Source of the DNA: Chara braunii
Lineage: Eukaryota; Streptophyta; Charophyceae; Charales; Characeae
Reading direction: 5' to 3'
DNA length: 20,646 bases
NCBI GenBank assembly: GCA_003427395.1
Contig: BFEA01000871.1
Span: 173,993 to 194,638 of the forward strand
Of this stretch, positions 1 through 8,524 are shown one piece after another. The notes below the pieces were generated by a model. The model did not search any database. It saw only the letters and a list, made by a program, of their open reading frames with translations, and was not told where the DNA came from. The position numbers were made by a program, and so were the translations under genes. How positions within the stretch are numbered: the first letter of the stretch is position 1; each line of letters opens with the position of its first letter.

Positions 1-282
1 AAAGTAAAAGAAAATATACTTAAAGCACAACATCAAATGATTGAACAGGCAAATAAACATAGACGCCCGTCTCAATTTGTTGTAGGAGATTTGGTTTGGG
101 TGAAGTCTAAAGAGTTTGCTCCTGAAGAGAACGTCTCTCAGAAGCTTCTACCCACCTACAGAGGACCTTGGCAGGTTCTAGATGTAATTGGAGATGTGGA
201 TGGTCCTTCATATGTCATTGAAATTCCTCCTCATCTACGTACATNTCCAGTGTTCCATGCGTCTAAGCTCTACCTTGTGTAA
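1..282 (+). pseudogene. Ty3/Gypsy integrase C-terminal fragment
   Basis: This frame is open from the window edge to a TAA at 280-282. It is the last part of a Ty3/Gypsy Pol polyprotein, the integrase C-terminal domain that helps bind DNA during insertion of the element. The visible marks are a GDLVWV strand, the GPY/F-type motif (YRGPWQVLDVIG) and the closing PVFHASKLY, which is typical of chromovirus integrases. One codon contains an N (base 245). The reading continues one frame over as a chromodomain from 285, so a frameshift separates the two. The N-terminal and catalytic parts lie outside the window. The family call is strong; the element is not functional as read. Confidence 0.9.
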
Positions 283-284
283 CG

Positions 285-476
285 AATGAGCTCTTCCCAA
301 GTCGCCGATCAGCGATACCTCCAAGTATGGATGGGAAGTATGATGTGGATAAGATTGTTGCAGAAAGTACTTACCACACTGGACGTAGGGGCAGACCACA
401 ACGGCAGTATAAGGTGAGATTTGCATACCAGGATCCTAGTGAAGATCGCTGGTTTACAAAAGAAGAACTGTTATAA
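285..476 (+). pseudogene. Chromodomain tail of the Gypsy chromovirus integrase
   Basis: A 63-codon frame, shifted relative to the integrase tail just upstream, ends at TAA 474-476. It opens with NELFPSRR, the usual linker after the integrase. It then has a chromodomain-like pattern: a YDVDKIV strand, a basic loop, YKVRF, and a closing SEDRW..KEEL helix corresponding to the usual EDTWEP.ENL. In chromoviruses this module binds modified histones and steers insertion into heterochromatin. The aromatic cage cannot be judged without alignment. The frame change between 270 and 290 breaks the fusion with integrase, so this is a relic. Identity is likely but rests on pattern only. Confidence 0.8.
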
Positions 477-742
477 TCTGCACCTCATATTGTATCTGCA
501 TTCGAAAATGCAAAGAGAGGAATTCATATCCTTGATAGGTAAATGATTCTCAGAGAACTTCGAATTTAGGCCGGCGAGAGTAAAAGGGCCTTTACCCGAT
601 ATAGGCCTCAGGCCTTGTAAAAATCAAGCAGGACGGGCCTTGAAAAAGTAAAGCATTGTGAAAAGGTATCTCGTCAGAGCTCAGAAACGTAAAAGCAGGT
701 CAAAGGTTAAGTTCTCTATCAACACGCATATTTAAAACTAAG

Positions 743-900
743 GCAAAGGGCATTGTCAAAAGACTTACCTGTTCACCAGGAGATGTGTATGTCATGTCTG
801 TTTGGGTAAGGGTGTGTCTGNGCAAAGGGCATTGTCAAAAGACTTACCTGTTCACCAGGAGATGTGTATGTCATGTCTGTTTGGGTAAGGGTGTGTCTGT
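743..900. repeat. 79-bp tandem duplication beside an N
   Basis: Bases 743-820 reappear at 822-899 with no difference that I can see. The first copy ends in an N at 821 and the second is followed by an N at 903. The unit starts GCAAAGGGCATTGTC and ends GGGTGTGTCTG. An exact duplication bounded by unresolved bases may be an assembly join rather than real DNA. Confidence 0.9.
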
Positions 901-1163
901 ACNTGCAGGCAGTGTGTCTGTTCGTGCCAAGTAAAGTGTTTGTTCGAGCAGTAAATGTGTCTGTTCGTTGAGAGTTGTGCCTGTCCGAAAGTAAAGTCAA
1001 TAGGCACAGTCCCAGTTCTGGTCTAAGTGCAGGGGTCAGTCCAGATCCAGACTTTCAAGTCCAAATTCAGGCCGGGAGGCCTCAGCAGCAGTTGAACTTC
1101 GTTTGGGACTCTACTGGGACACATGCAATGCAGGGTCTGGGACAAAAGGAAGGCTGGATTGAG

Positions 1164-1191
1164 CCAATACAGACCCAGCGAGGAGTATAAA
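1164..1191 (+). promoter_or_regulatory. CCAAT box and TATA box, probable LTR promoter
   Basis: CCAAT lies at 1164-1168 and TATAAA at 1186-1191, in LTR-like sequence downstream of the chromovirus pol end. The spacing and order suit a pol II promoter in the U3 region. Transcription would start about 25-30 bases downstream, near 1215-1222. Confidence 0.4.
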
Positions 1192-1902
1192 GGAGGCAGC
1201 CAGCCTCATTCCTACCCAGATCTCCACTGGCTGCCAATGCGTGGAAGTGCTGGTGCACTTGTGCGCTGAGTCAGGAGGAGCAGCGCTGGAGGAGAAGATG
1301 CGCTGGAGGAAGAAAGATGCCTGTACGCTGGAAGTGATGCAGCCATAGCTGCCCAGCGAGTTGGCATTAGAAGTAGAGGTTTNGTNTGTAGCTATGAGTA
1401 GTATCCAGAGTAGATCCTCATGAGTATTGAAGAGTGTATATGCATCATAAGAGGAAGGGATTGAGGCTGAGAGTGTTCATTCAAGGTTGGCTATGGAAGA
1501 TACTAAACCTGTGTTGGATGTGATCTGCAGAGGTGGCATTGATGAGTGGTGACCACATTGATGACTTGGAGACTATCTGCAGGGGTAGCACTGATTCACT
1601 GGAAGGCATATTAATGAGTTGGCAAGATATTGGTGTTGCGCTGATGAGCGCTGGACTCAGGGAAACTTTGAAACACTTTGTATTCATATTTTTGATAATA
1701 TAAGCTGTGAAACTCGGTTCTCATCTTCTCTACCTTTGTCTATNATCAGACTACTGTTCGTTGTGTGTGGGAGAACGATGCATGGCATGTACACACTTGC
1801 GTGAGATGGTCTCCAGGACCCATGCAGAATCTAGCGGCATCTGCGGTTGGATGACTCCGGAAATATCCAACCAGGGCCGTACCAAAACCAAACCATGGAC
1901 AG

Positions 1903-1975
1903 ACGGGCCAAGCTCAGTGGGTATGCCCATGAACTGCCGAAATAGAGACCGATGTTCGAATCCTGTTGTAATCAT
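1903..1975 (+). other. tRNA-like pol III promoter (A and B boxes), possible SINE head
   Basis: AAGCTCAGTGGG at 1910-1921 matches the tRNA A box at nearly every position, and GTTCGAATCC at 1954-1963 is a perfect B box. The box starts are about 44 bases apart, as in a real tRNA. The flanking bases do not form an acceptor stem, and the T-stem pairs poorly, so this is not a working tRNA gene. A tRNA-derived SINE head or a decayed tRNA pseudogene fits best. I see no clear poly-A tail or target duplication. Confidence 0.45.
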
Positions 1976-2116
1976 CAGGAAGTGAAGTTTTCTCTGTGTT
2001 CTGCATACACCTGGGCGGGGCAACCCAACCCCTCTCGCAGGGCTGAGGCAGTCAAGCGGTCTACAAGTTGAGGCCTGGCCTGATCAGCAGTCACGAGGGA
2101 AGCATCAGGCAGATCA
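1976..2116. other. Unassigned spacer before the inverted-repeat arm
   Basis: I see no gene or motif here. The inverted-repeat arm may already include this stretch, because its partner would lie beyond the window end. Confidence 0.3.
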
Positions 2117-2490
2117 GGCCCTGCAACTGTCAGGACCTTATGCTCTGCACCTGGAACAGGGGTCAAGATGCAGAACGCAGTGGCCAAGCCAGGCAGGGTT
2201 CTCGCAAGGGGTGGGCTGGGCCAGTGGTTCTTCACAGTTCTTGAGAGGTCTTAAGTAGTGATGCCTGTCTTCTGTATAGCATGGGACTCCGGCACCAGGC
2301 GCTCCACATGAATAGCATAGGACACGGGAGAACCATCAAGCACTTCCTCAGGTGGCCTCTTCTCCCTCACGGAACTTCAGGGGGAGCAGTATAATCATCA
2401 AGGTGGTGTGAATTAGACTCCGTCTCCTCCCCCCTCCCTCCCCCTCCCCTTTACGAATTATCAGATTAATGCACTATTTGGTAGGACAAT
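2117..2490. other. Non-coding outer part of the left arm
   Basis: I recognise no gene. A purine tract (AGGGGGAG) near 2371-2380 is also present in the right arm. It resembles the polypurine tract of Copia-type elements, but no TG-starting LTR follows it. A C-rich run lies near 2427-2450. Confidence 0.3.
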
Positions 2491-2505
2491 TAAGTGGAAC
2501 AGATC

Positions 2506-2736
2506 ATGGGACTGGGAAAAGGAAATGATGGGTTTTGGTCTAGGGTGGGCCTGAGAGTTTTCGATATGAGGGAGAACGATGGTAAAGAAGATGAGTTTCT
2601 TCTCCAGCTGAGCGGAAAGCTAATTGTATCACCCGCGGTCATGACCAGTAGGCTGCCAACCGCACGCGGCCAAGAACCCCCAATATTTTTTTGGGGCCCT
2701 CAAAATAGGGGGAGGGGGGGGGGAAGGGGTCAGTAG
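2506..2736 (+). other. Open frame of unknown status, kept in both arms
   Basis: A frame of about 77 codons (ATG at 2506) has an open counterpart on the minus strand of the right arm (20029-20271). Both versions share GKGNDGFWSRVGLRVFD and EDEFLLQLSGKL. Several residues differ between the copies, the right copy has GTG instead of this ATG, and the C-terminal part is G-rich low complexity. I recognise no domain. The open state in both copies may be chance in a short repeat; coding is unlikely but not excluded. Confidence 0.2.
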
Positions 2737-2759
2737 GGGAAGAAAGCCTCTACAGGCCT

Positions 2760-2870
2760 CTTGTTTTTTATTAATGACATTTCCGAATGGCAAAAAAATA
2801 AATAACAAAATTCAAAAAAGAAAAAAACAAACGGTGATTTTAATTAGATATTAAACTTGAAATAATCCAT
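2760..2870. other. AT-rich tract with A-runs
   Basis: Runs of A and T, including several A5-A7 blocks, lie here and recur at 17100-17160 and 19905-19990. They form the outer edge of repeat unit A. Confidence 0.6.
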
Positions 2871-3147
2871 GCCATATGTCTCGTAGATTTTCTGACGGCC
2901 TTACCAGGCCGCACTCAGACACAGGCTCAACGGAGGGAAAAGAACCCCACGTAAAAATTCAGGGCCTGAATCCAACAGTCAAAGTCAAAGTGTACCCAGA
3001 CCAGGCCGCCAGTCAGACGCACACACTTGGTCGTATGCAGGTACCCAGACAGCATGAGGACAAACGGGAAATCTGCAACTATACGATCGAGGCCCTTGGC
3101 TGTGAGTCAATCTGCACGACTGTGGAAAGGGAACCTGAGGCCAGACA
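2790..3147 (+). repeat. Repeat unit A, copy 1
   Basis: This roughly 350-bp unit occurs three times: here, at 19619-19975 (minus, in the right arm) and at 16811-17157 (minus, beside the Gypsy LTR). It runs from the A-rich tract through ATATGTCTCGTAG to the CCTGAGGCCAGACA block. A 197-codon frame (2876-3469) starts inside it and is partly kept in the right arm. That frame shows no domain and runs into the minisatellite, so I do not call it a gene. Confidence 0.85.
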
Positions 3148-3370
3148 ACCTCGCCAAATGCTACATAAGGCTGGGTCTCCAGGTGTTCAACATTCAGTCT
3201 TGCTATGCTGCTTTGACGCTGGCTCGACTCTGACGATGGCATTGACGCTGGCTCGACGCTGGCAAGATGCTTGCTTGACGCTGGCGGTGCACAGGCACTG
3301 TGGAGAGAGTGTGGACGGCGATGCGGGACTGTGGCAGCATGCTCGCGCTTTCTGTTCTGAGCGCCAAGCA
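3148..3370. repeat. Short direct repeats in the left arm
   Basis: TTGACGCTGGCTCGAC occurs at 3213-3228 and again at 3242-3257, with a shorter TTGACGCTGG near 3284. Similar repeats lie in the right arm near 19480-19560. No gene is evident in this stretch. Confidence 0.6.
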
Positions 3371-3602
3371 TTGCTGATGTGGCGCTGCCACCTGTCTACC
3401 TTGCTGATGTGGAGCATGGCACCTGTCTACACGGCAGGCATGGCGCATGTCATTTGTCTACATTGTTGATGTGGCACATGCCACTTGTCTCCATCATTGA
3501 TGTGGCACTGCAACCTAGCTACATTGCATTGCTAATGTGGTGCTGCCACCTGTCTTCATTGTTGGTGTGGCGCATGCCACCTGTCTCTATTGTTGGCGTG
3601 AC
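3371..3602. repeat. Minisatellite, about 31-bp units, seven and a half copies
   Basis: Units run TTG(C/T)TGATGTGG, then GCATGCCACCTGTCT and a few bases, with substitutions between copies. The third unit holds the empty target site (GGCATGGCGCA, 3437-3447) of the insertion found in the right arm. The right arm lacks roughly four of these units. Related GCTGATGTGGCGC pieces are scattered at 4280-4440. Confidence 0.85.
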
Positions 3603-4049
3603 GTAGGACACGCTGTCCACATGTGGTGACTGGTTGCGACAAGGAGGGGGATCGGGATCTGTGGATGATTGGGATATGGTACTCATCCGAGGTTGACGTC
3701 GTTACCATATGCTGCTGGTGTCTTCATGATCTCCACGAGATAATAGTGCCATGTGGAACTTCGGTGTGATAAAAACTTATCAGACTTGTATTCTATATTG
3801 GTTGATGATGTGGAGGTGAGAGGAAGCCCAGAGAAGAAGAGGGGTTTTATAAGGCTGCTCTTGAATGCTCAATGCTCATTGATTATCTCTTCCACCTTCT
3901 CTTCTGTCTATTCTCCCTCCACTCTCTTTGTCTTTGATAACGAGATATTGTTTCAGATATCACTTCACATTTGCTGGAGACATTGTAAAGATCTGAGTCT
4001 ACTTGTGCTTCGACGTCTGTTGAGTATCTTCCAGTCTAGGTTCATTACA
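3603..4049 (+). mobile_element. LTR-like segment ending at a primer-binding site (left arm)
   Basis: The segment ends in TTCATTACA, and a tRNA-Met-type primer site starts three bases later, as expected at the end of a 5' LTR. A TATAAGG at about 3848-3854 could be its TATA box. The start of the LTR is not clear: TGTTGG at the end of the minisatellite is a candidate, but it may simply be a minisatellite unit. No matching internal coding region follows, so this is probably a solo or truncated LTR with a scrap of leader. An inverted copy is at 18557-19003. Confidence 0.55.
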
Positions 4050-4052
4050 TTT

Positions 4053-4065
4053 TGGTATCGGAGCA
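4053..4065 (+). other. Primer-binding site, tRNA-Met-like (left arm)
   Basis: TGGTATCGGAGCA differs by one base from TGGTATCAGAGCA, the usual plant LTR primer site complementary to initiator tRNA-Met. It sits three bases after a CA-ending LTR-like segment. Confidence 0.65.
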
Positions 4066-4563
4066 TACTCCTTAATAGCAATCTGTTTCCACGTGCCGAC
4101 ATGGCACCGAGGTAAGTGGGAGATGCCACATGTGCAGGACGAAACAGGTTTATGAACGTGCGTGGTCAATACCGCAGGTCTAGACGTTGAGTACCGCACA
4201 TGCGGGCAACCTCCATTGAAGATGATGGTGTGGCTAGACTAAAGACTTCCAGATACCGGCAAGAGTTTCGCTGGCAATAGGCTGATGTGGTGCTGGTCTA
4301 AAGGGAGAGAAATGTGAGATCAGAACCGCTGATGTGGCGCACTGCCTACGTGGAATGCTAATGTGACATTATGGTAAGCCATGGTCTGACGTGGAATGCC
4401 AGTGTTGTGTATGTTGTAGACATGCATTGCTGATGGGGCATCCCCCCTCGTAGAACCTTTAAGTCCTTGGCGCAGACGTGGTAGACTCTATAGAGTTGCT
4501 GCGTTGGCATGCCTGGGATGATACGTGGCATGCATAACACGCTGGGATAATCGGTAGAAGATG
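4066..4563. other. Leader-like and unassigned sequence of the left arm
   Basis: I see no gene. The first part should be the leader of the LTR element. The rest contains scattered copies of GATGTGG motifs related to the minisatellite. It is conserved in the right arm at 18043-18540. Confidence 0.35.
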
Positions 4564-4952
4564 CCCACGCCAAAACCTTTTCGGTTTTGGCCGCCCAAAG
4601 TTTAGCCGTTTGGTACTACCGGCCCAATGACTTGCATGTGGGGTACTACAGGCCCACGCGTCGCTCCAAGGGCCCTAAACTGCGCTAGATTCATTTTCAT
4701 GTAAAAGTAGCCGAGCGTGGTAACTCTGAAGTATCGAATGAGGCCCGCGTACGTGATTTTGAAAAAAAAGGGCCCTACCGGTTCATGAATCTGGCACAGA
4801 AACAGCGCTTAATTCTTGAACCGGTGAAAACAGGCCCAAGGAGATGTGGCCACGGCGCGAGGGCGCCTTTCACCAAGGGGAACGTTGTTTGGGCCGGTAG
4901 TACCAAACGACCGAACTTTGGGCGGCCAAAACCGAAAAGGTTTTGGCGTGGG
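4564..4952. mobile_element. 389-bp non-autonomous element with 62-bp TIRs (left arm)
   Basis: Bases 4564-4625 (CCCACGCCAAAACC...) are the inverted complement of 4891-4952 (...GGTTTTGGCGTGGG) with only a few mismatches. Within the TIR a smaller hairpin, AAAACC TTTTC GGTTTT, is visible. The interior has a second inverted pair, ACCGGTTCATGAAT at 4777-4790 against AATTCTTGAACCGGT at 4811-4825. There is no coding frame of note. Size and structure fit a MITE or a foldback element. A target duplication is not clear (TG on each side at most). The same element is in the right arm, so it inserted before the arms were duplicated. Confidence 0.85.
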
Positions 4953-4961
4953 TGTGACGCG

Positions 4962-5590
4962 CAACCTCACGCCCTGTGTTGTCTTCCGTTCGGAGTGTTA
5001 GTCATGCAGAAAGAGGCCCAGAAAAACAGCAAGATAAAGGTGTGCCAAGGATTTTTGGAAATTGAGTGTATGGACAGAGACGGAACTGAAATCCCCCGTG
5101 TGGGTCCGATGAAGCAAGTCGATCGTTTTTCGCGAGTCGCGGAACGCGCGCAGACAAGGCGGGAGGAGGGAATAATCCAAATTCAATCCAAAAAATATTG
5201 TCGCGCTTCCCTCCGGGCTACGACCCGTCGTTTACAGCAAAAAGACTTTGGCATGCTTCGCGTGTCCCGTTTCCGTATCAAGTCTCGTCATCGTTCGCTG
5301 GTTAGTTCCAAGGCCGACGTGGATGGTATCAGCCGTGTGGCTCTCTACTTGGGCTTGTTTTCACTCTGTATCTGGTAGTGAAAGCCTTTTAACTCGTAGT
5401 GATCGAAACGCTGGCACTCAGTGCATAAAGTTCGAGGCCGATGAGGCGCTACTGCCATCCACGGAATGACGATCAATTCGTTAAATAGGAGCATGATCGA
5501 GTAGGGTGGGAAGTGGGTATCGATAATGACAAAGCCCGCATCTACGAATCCAGAACATCAATTTTCAGGAGGGAAGAAGTAGTGTCCGCC
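4962..5590 (-). repeat. L repeat, left copy (candidate 3' LTR)
   Basis: This copy is in the same orientation as 16198-16808, on the other side of the minus-strand Gypsy genes, as a pair of LTRs would be. Similarity to the right copy stops at GTGTCCGCC (5590). If the right copy is truncated there, the true LTR could continue into 5591-8059. The ends do not show the usual TG...CA, and I see no polypurine tract at 5591. Its first 460 bases are also part of the inverted-repeat arm. Confidence 0.6.
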
Positions 5591-6666
5591 GATTCGTGCG
5601 ACGACATCTCGTACGTCCCACTCACATACACGTGTCATTTCCTCGTTATAGTGAAAAGGCCGTGTCGGAATGGGGGATACGGGAGGGTGGCGCCTGATCG
5701 GAGGCTAATGGTCTGTCCACATATCAATCAATTGCAAGGACCTTGAGAGGTCATCAAGGGAAGGAAAATGCTTGCGCAACTTACAATCAATCCCTTTCGA
5801 TGCGAGAGAGAGCGTAAAAAGAAAGTGTCTCCTCAACATGAAGCATGCATATAGCCGAGAGATCTATTCGTGGCTCGGGTTTAGCGAGCCAACGAGGCGT
5901 GTGGTTCGGCTGCTGATGTCGTGCAGCATAAGGCAGATGGCATGCGCAGCTCTTTCAGAGCTACAAATCTAAACACTCTTGCATTCTCGAACAAAATCCC
6001 AACGACAATCGTTTAATCAACACAAAAAAGAGTCGCACATTTCCATACATGCGTTTCACTGTGGAAGGTGCGAAAATGAGACATGCATCGGAAAAGATGG
6101 GTCGTATTGCACAGTACACACGCATCCACCGTTCACAAGACAAGAAGGCGGGGTCCTTGCGTAGGAGGATTACCCAGGAAACTAATGGAAGAGTTCCGGA
6201 AGAAGTTCTTTTAAGCAAGGGAGGCGCACCGATTCGCTCCTACTCAGGAGAGAAAGCGAAAGACATTCAATCGAGACACATCATTATTCAAAAGTAGAGA
6301 AATGAGAGGGGGAGGGGGGAAGAGAGTCGAGATAGGTGATGACCAGATGTAGAAGAGAGACATTCGACATGACCGCCATGCACTCACGCCAAAGGTAAAC
6401 ATCCGCAACAACAAAGGCGCATTTGCCGTTAATTCCAATATGGCCTTGGGCCAATTACTCACTTAACTCCAATCATCGATCCTCAAACCCGCACCGACGA
6501 TCCCGGCCGCCGCGTGCTAACTCCCAGCATTGCGATCGTCACCCCGCTGTCGTAAACTCGACGCAGTTCGCCCAGATCCCACAGTCCGCCGTGGCGATCC
6601 AACGCGCAACCGGCCAGCATATCACCAGCCAGACAGGACTTTCCGACTCGCATCAACACACTCTGC

Positions 6667-6855
6667 CTAGCCACTACTTCCTTGAAGCTGGCGTAGGAGT
6701 CGAGAACATAAGAGAGATTTGTGGGCGCGCTTGCGGGTTTTATGGTTGCGAGAAAGGAGATAGAAGGGTGAGAGAACGACGGGAAGGTGGGGGTGTAGGA
6801 GGAGAAGGAGGAGAAGGAGGAGAAGACTTTGAGAAGAGCGCTTCGAGAACGCCAT
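6667..6855 (-). other. Short minus frame with a leucine run, signal-peptide-like
   Basis: An ATG GCG at about 6855-6850 on the minus strand opens a frame of about 62 codons. It has a basic N-terminus (MAFSKRSSQS), ten leucines in a row, then a mixed tail ending in TAG. The leucine run comes from a CTC/CTT repeat (GGAGAA-type on the plus strand, 6796-6832). It looks like a signal peptide but may just be simple-sequence DNA read in frame. A different frame of the same stretch is longer (6483-6875) but starts at TTG. I recognise no family. Confidence 0.2.
6796..6832. repeat. GGAGAA-type simple repeat
   Basis: A short purine microsatellite with GGAGGAGAA units. Its minus-strand reading gives the leucine run described separately. 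Confidence 0.8.
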
Positions 6856-7652
6856 GTTGATCCCTCGGAACTCAAGGTTCAACCAATCTGATTCGTCGCG
6901 CGATAGAAACGTCCTATCGATCTACGCACCTGATTGGCGAGCGGGAGTTATCAGGGGATCGACCGGGCGTCATACGCCAGACTCAGAGGGTGAGAAGAGA
7001 AAAGGCGCGAGAGGTGGCGCAAGACGGGTCCAAGATTCAGACGATCAAGAAAGGGAAGTGGGCCCGCAAACAGCAAGATGGGGGAAAGGTAGAAGAAAAA
7101 GAAACAAATACGGGGAGAGAGAAAGAGGAGGGAGAAGGAAAGGGAGCGCAGGAGGGAGCGCTACAGGGGGCCAGAGGGGAGGAAGCTCTGCATGCACGGC
7201 GCCTTCAACAAAAAAAGAGAAAAAAGCACCAAAACAGTTACAGCTTGCTTCTATCATAATTCAAAATTGAAATCACCATATCCGAGCGCGAAAAAGCGAC
7301 GCAGGAAAAAAAAATCCTACGCCTATTCGTATCCGGACGAAATTCCGAAAGTTTTTTCCGACGCGACCAATAACATTCACACACTCGAAATGGACACGTC
7401 GAAGTTCCGCTTATCCCGGAATTCCCAACCGCTGAGCCCAATTCCCAGTGCACGCGCTAAAGCGCACGTAAATTCCCATGTATTTCCCGACTTTGCAAAA
7501 AGAAAAACAGAACCCAGAAGTCGAAAAAACTCTAAAACAAAAAGGAAAATGCAGCACCCGAAAGCAAGAAATCAAAACGGGGTTTTCCTGGGGTTGGTAT
7601 GATACAAGCAAAATGAAGGATACGAAAGATGGCACGGGTTCGAGAAGTAGTT

Positions 7653-7668
7653 CGTCACATATGTGACG
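7653..7668. other. Perfect 16-bp palindrome
   Basis: CGTCACATATGTGACG equals its own reverse complement. It contains TGACG half-sites facing each other, as recognised by bZIP factors in plants. Function is unproven. Confidence 0.4.
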
Positions 7669-8059
7669 CGCAAGGGGTTCCAAAATTATGCGATCTCCTG
7701 ATTGCATGGCATGCCGAAAGAAAGAGGGGAGAACATAGTGATGCATGAGGAACCAAGCATATCATCAGAGCAAAAGAAGTACAAGGAACGATAACAGGGT
7801 CGCGGATGAGATGGCGACAACATCCGTGGCAAGATCGCCGCAGCCCTGTCATATGCAACCCTCTGGCTCGTGGAGATCGTCCAGGTGACGCCATCATGGT
7901 CCTCCTGATCTCCGTGTGCTCTGCACCCCTGTTCGTTGCCGTCCGTTGAATCAGCGCGTAGGTTGGCGTCATCGTCGATGGTGTGATCTTCGTGAAGCTT
8001 ACTGATCCGTGCCGATGAAGGGAGGAGAGGAAGGGGAGGGCAGGTCAAGTGAGTGGGAT

Positions 8060-8347
8060 CTACCACCTAGTTGGAATAGGCCAGTAGAGGCGGTACATGG
8101 AGGGGATCTCGCGGGGATGACGGGGAGGAAGTGGGGGTAAGAAGTGATTCATCCCTTCCATCGTCACCGGGAGCTCCTCATATCGGATGATTCGGTGAAA
8201 GCGGGGGAAATAATCACCGCTGCGGGGAAGGGAAGCGAGGTAGTCGCGATAGAAGGAAGAGAGAAAGCGGAAGAGCGCCGCTCGAAAGATCTCGAAGTGG
8301 CGGCAAGCGGGAATAGTCCCCGTGGCAACGTAGTAAACTTCTACCAC
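8060..8347 (-). pseudogene. Last block of the accessory reading frame
   Basis: A 95-codon frame ends in TAG at 8060-8062. Its composition is protein-like and not obviously repetitive: RHFEIFRAALFRFL, YRDYLASLP, DYFPRFHRIIRYEELP, then a proline-rich tail and YRLYWPIP. It is in the same frame as the accessory blocks at 8525-9550 and 9554-10060. Between 8341 and 8530 another frame looks better (PITFPSHPRFHDFYSTRLLA and on), so small indels probably separate the blocks. I do not recognise a family. It may be the C-terminal end of the accessory protein or a separate small product. Confidence 0.4.
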
Positions 8348-8524
8348 GTTGCATCACTCCCATGCAACGCTGAACAGCAGGAGATGCCATCAGAACGCGG
8401 GGGCAGTGGATTGAAGGGAGGCATGGGGGTGGAAGTGGCGAGTAGACGGGTAGAATAGAAATCGTGGAAGCGAGGATGGGAAGGGAAGGTGATGGGGGTA
8501 CGGATCTGCTCAAGGGTGAGGAAG

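Larger units (their letters stand above)
477..1800 (+). mobile_element. 3' untranslated and LTR-like region of the chromovirus
   Basis: No convincing coding frame follows the chromodomain. By position this should hold the polypurine tract and 3' LTR of the upstream element. A purine-rich stretch (GCAAAGAGAGGAA, about 510-522) could be the polypurine tract. CCAAT and TATA boxes sit at 1164-1191, as expected inside an LTR. A TGTACACA near 1788-1796 could be the LTR end. I cannot fix either boundary because the second LTR is outside the window. Confidence 0.4.
2117..5421 (+). repeat. Left arm of a large inverted repeat
   Basis: This segment matches the reverse complement of 17187-20646 almost throughout. 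Base 2117 pairs with the last base of the window, so the outer end is not seen. The inner end is at GCACTCAG (5414-5421), shared with the right arm at 17187-17194. In a ~215-base stretch compared by eye (about 3653-3870) I count six differences, near 3%. That argues against a mirrored assembly artefact. The left arm is about 155 bases shorter because it lacks the 19035-19317 insertion but has more minisatellite units. Order within the arm: polypurine and AT-rich stretches, unit A, minisatellite, LTR end with primer site, TIR element, partial L. Confidence 0.92.
5591..8059. other. Non-coding stretch between accessory frame and L repeat
   Basis: I find no convincing gene in these 2.5 kb. The plus strand is strongly purine-rich at 6290-6340, 6770-6835 and 6990-7180, so the minus strand carries long pyrimidine tracts like a 5' leader. 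Four spaced TTCCC motifs lie at 7420-7490, and a perfect 16-bp palindrome at 7653-7668. A 130-codon minus frame (6483-6875) lacks an ATG. It could be the 3' untranslated part of the Gypsy element, the U3 part of a long LTR, or captured host DNA. Confidence 0.4.

Noticed and set aside
1903-1975. A functional tRNA gene
   Set aside because: A and B boxes fit, but the acceptor and T stems do not pair.
2876-3469. A 197-codon plus frame partly matched by a 183-codon frame in the right arm (19224-19775)
   Set aside because: It runs from repeat unit A into a minisatellite, shows no domain, and the right-arm frame diverges at the insertion; several frames are open here at once.
3371-3602. A CRISPR array
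   Set aside because: Units are contiguous diverged minisatellite copies without unique spacers, and the DNA is eukaryotic.
2371-4049. A complete Copia-type LTR from a polypurine tract to the primer site
   Set aside because: No TG start follows the tract and repeat A lies inside; the boundaries cannot be supported.
4785-5378. A 197-codon plus frame across the TIR element and the L repeat
   Set aside because: It crosses the boundary of two unrelated repeats and shows no protein-like domain.
6854-7270. Plus frames rich in Arg, Lys, Gly and Glu
   Set aside because: They come from purine-rich simple sequence; the composition is not protein-like beyond that.
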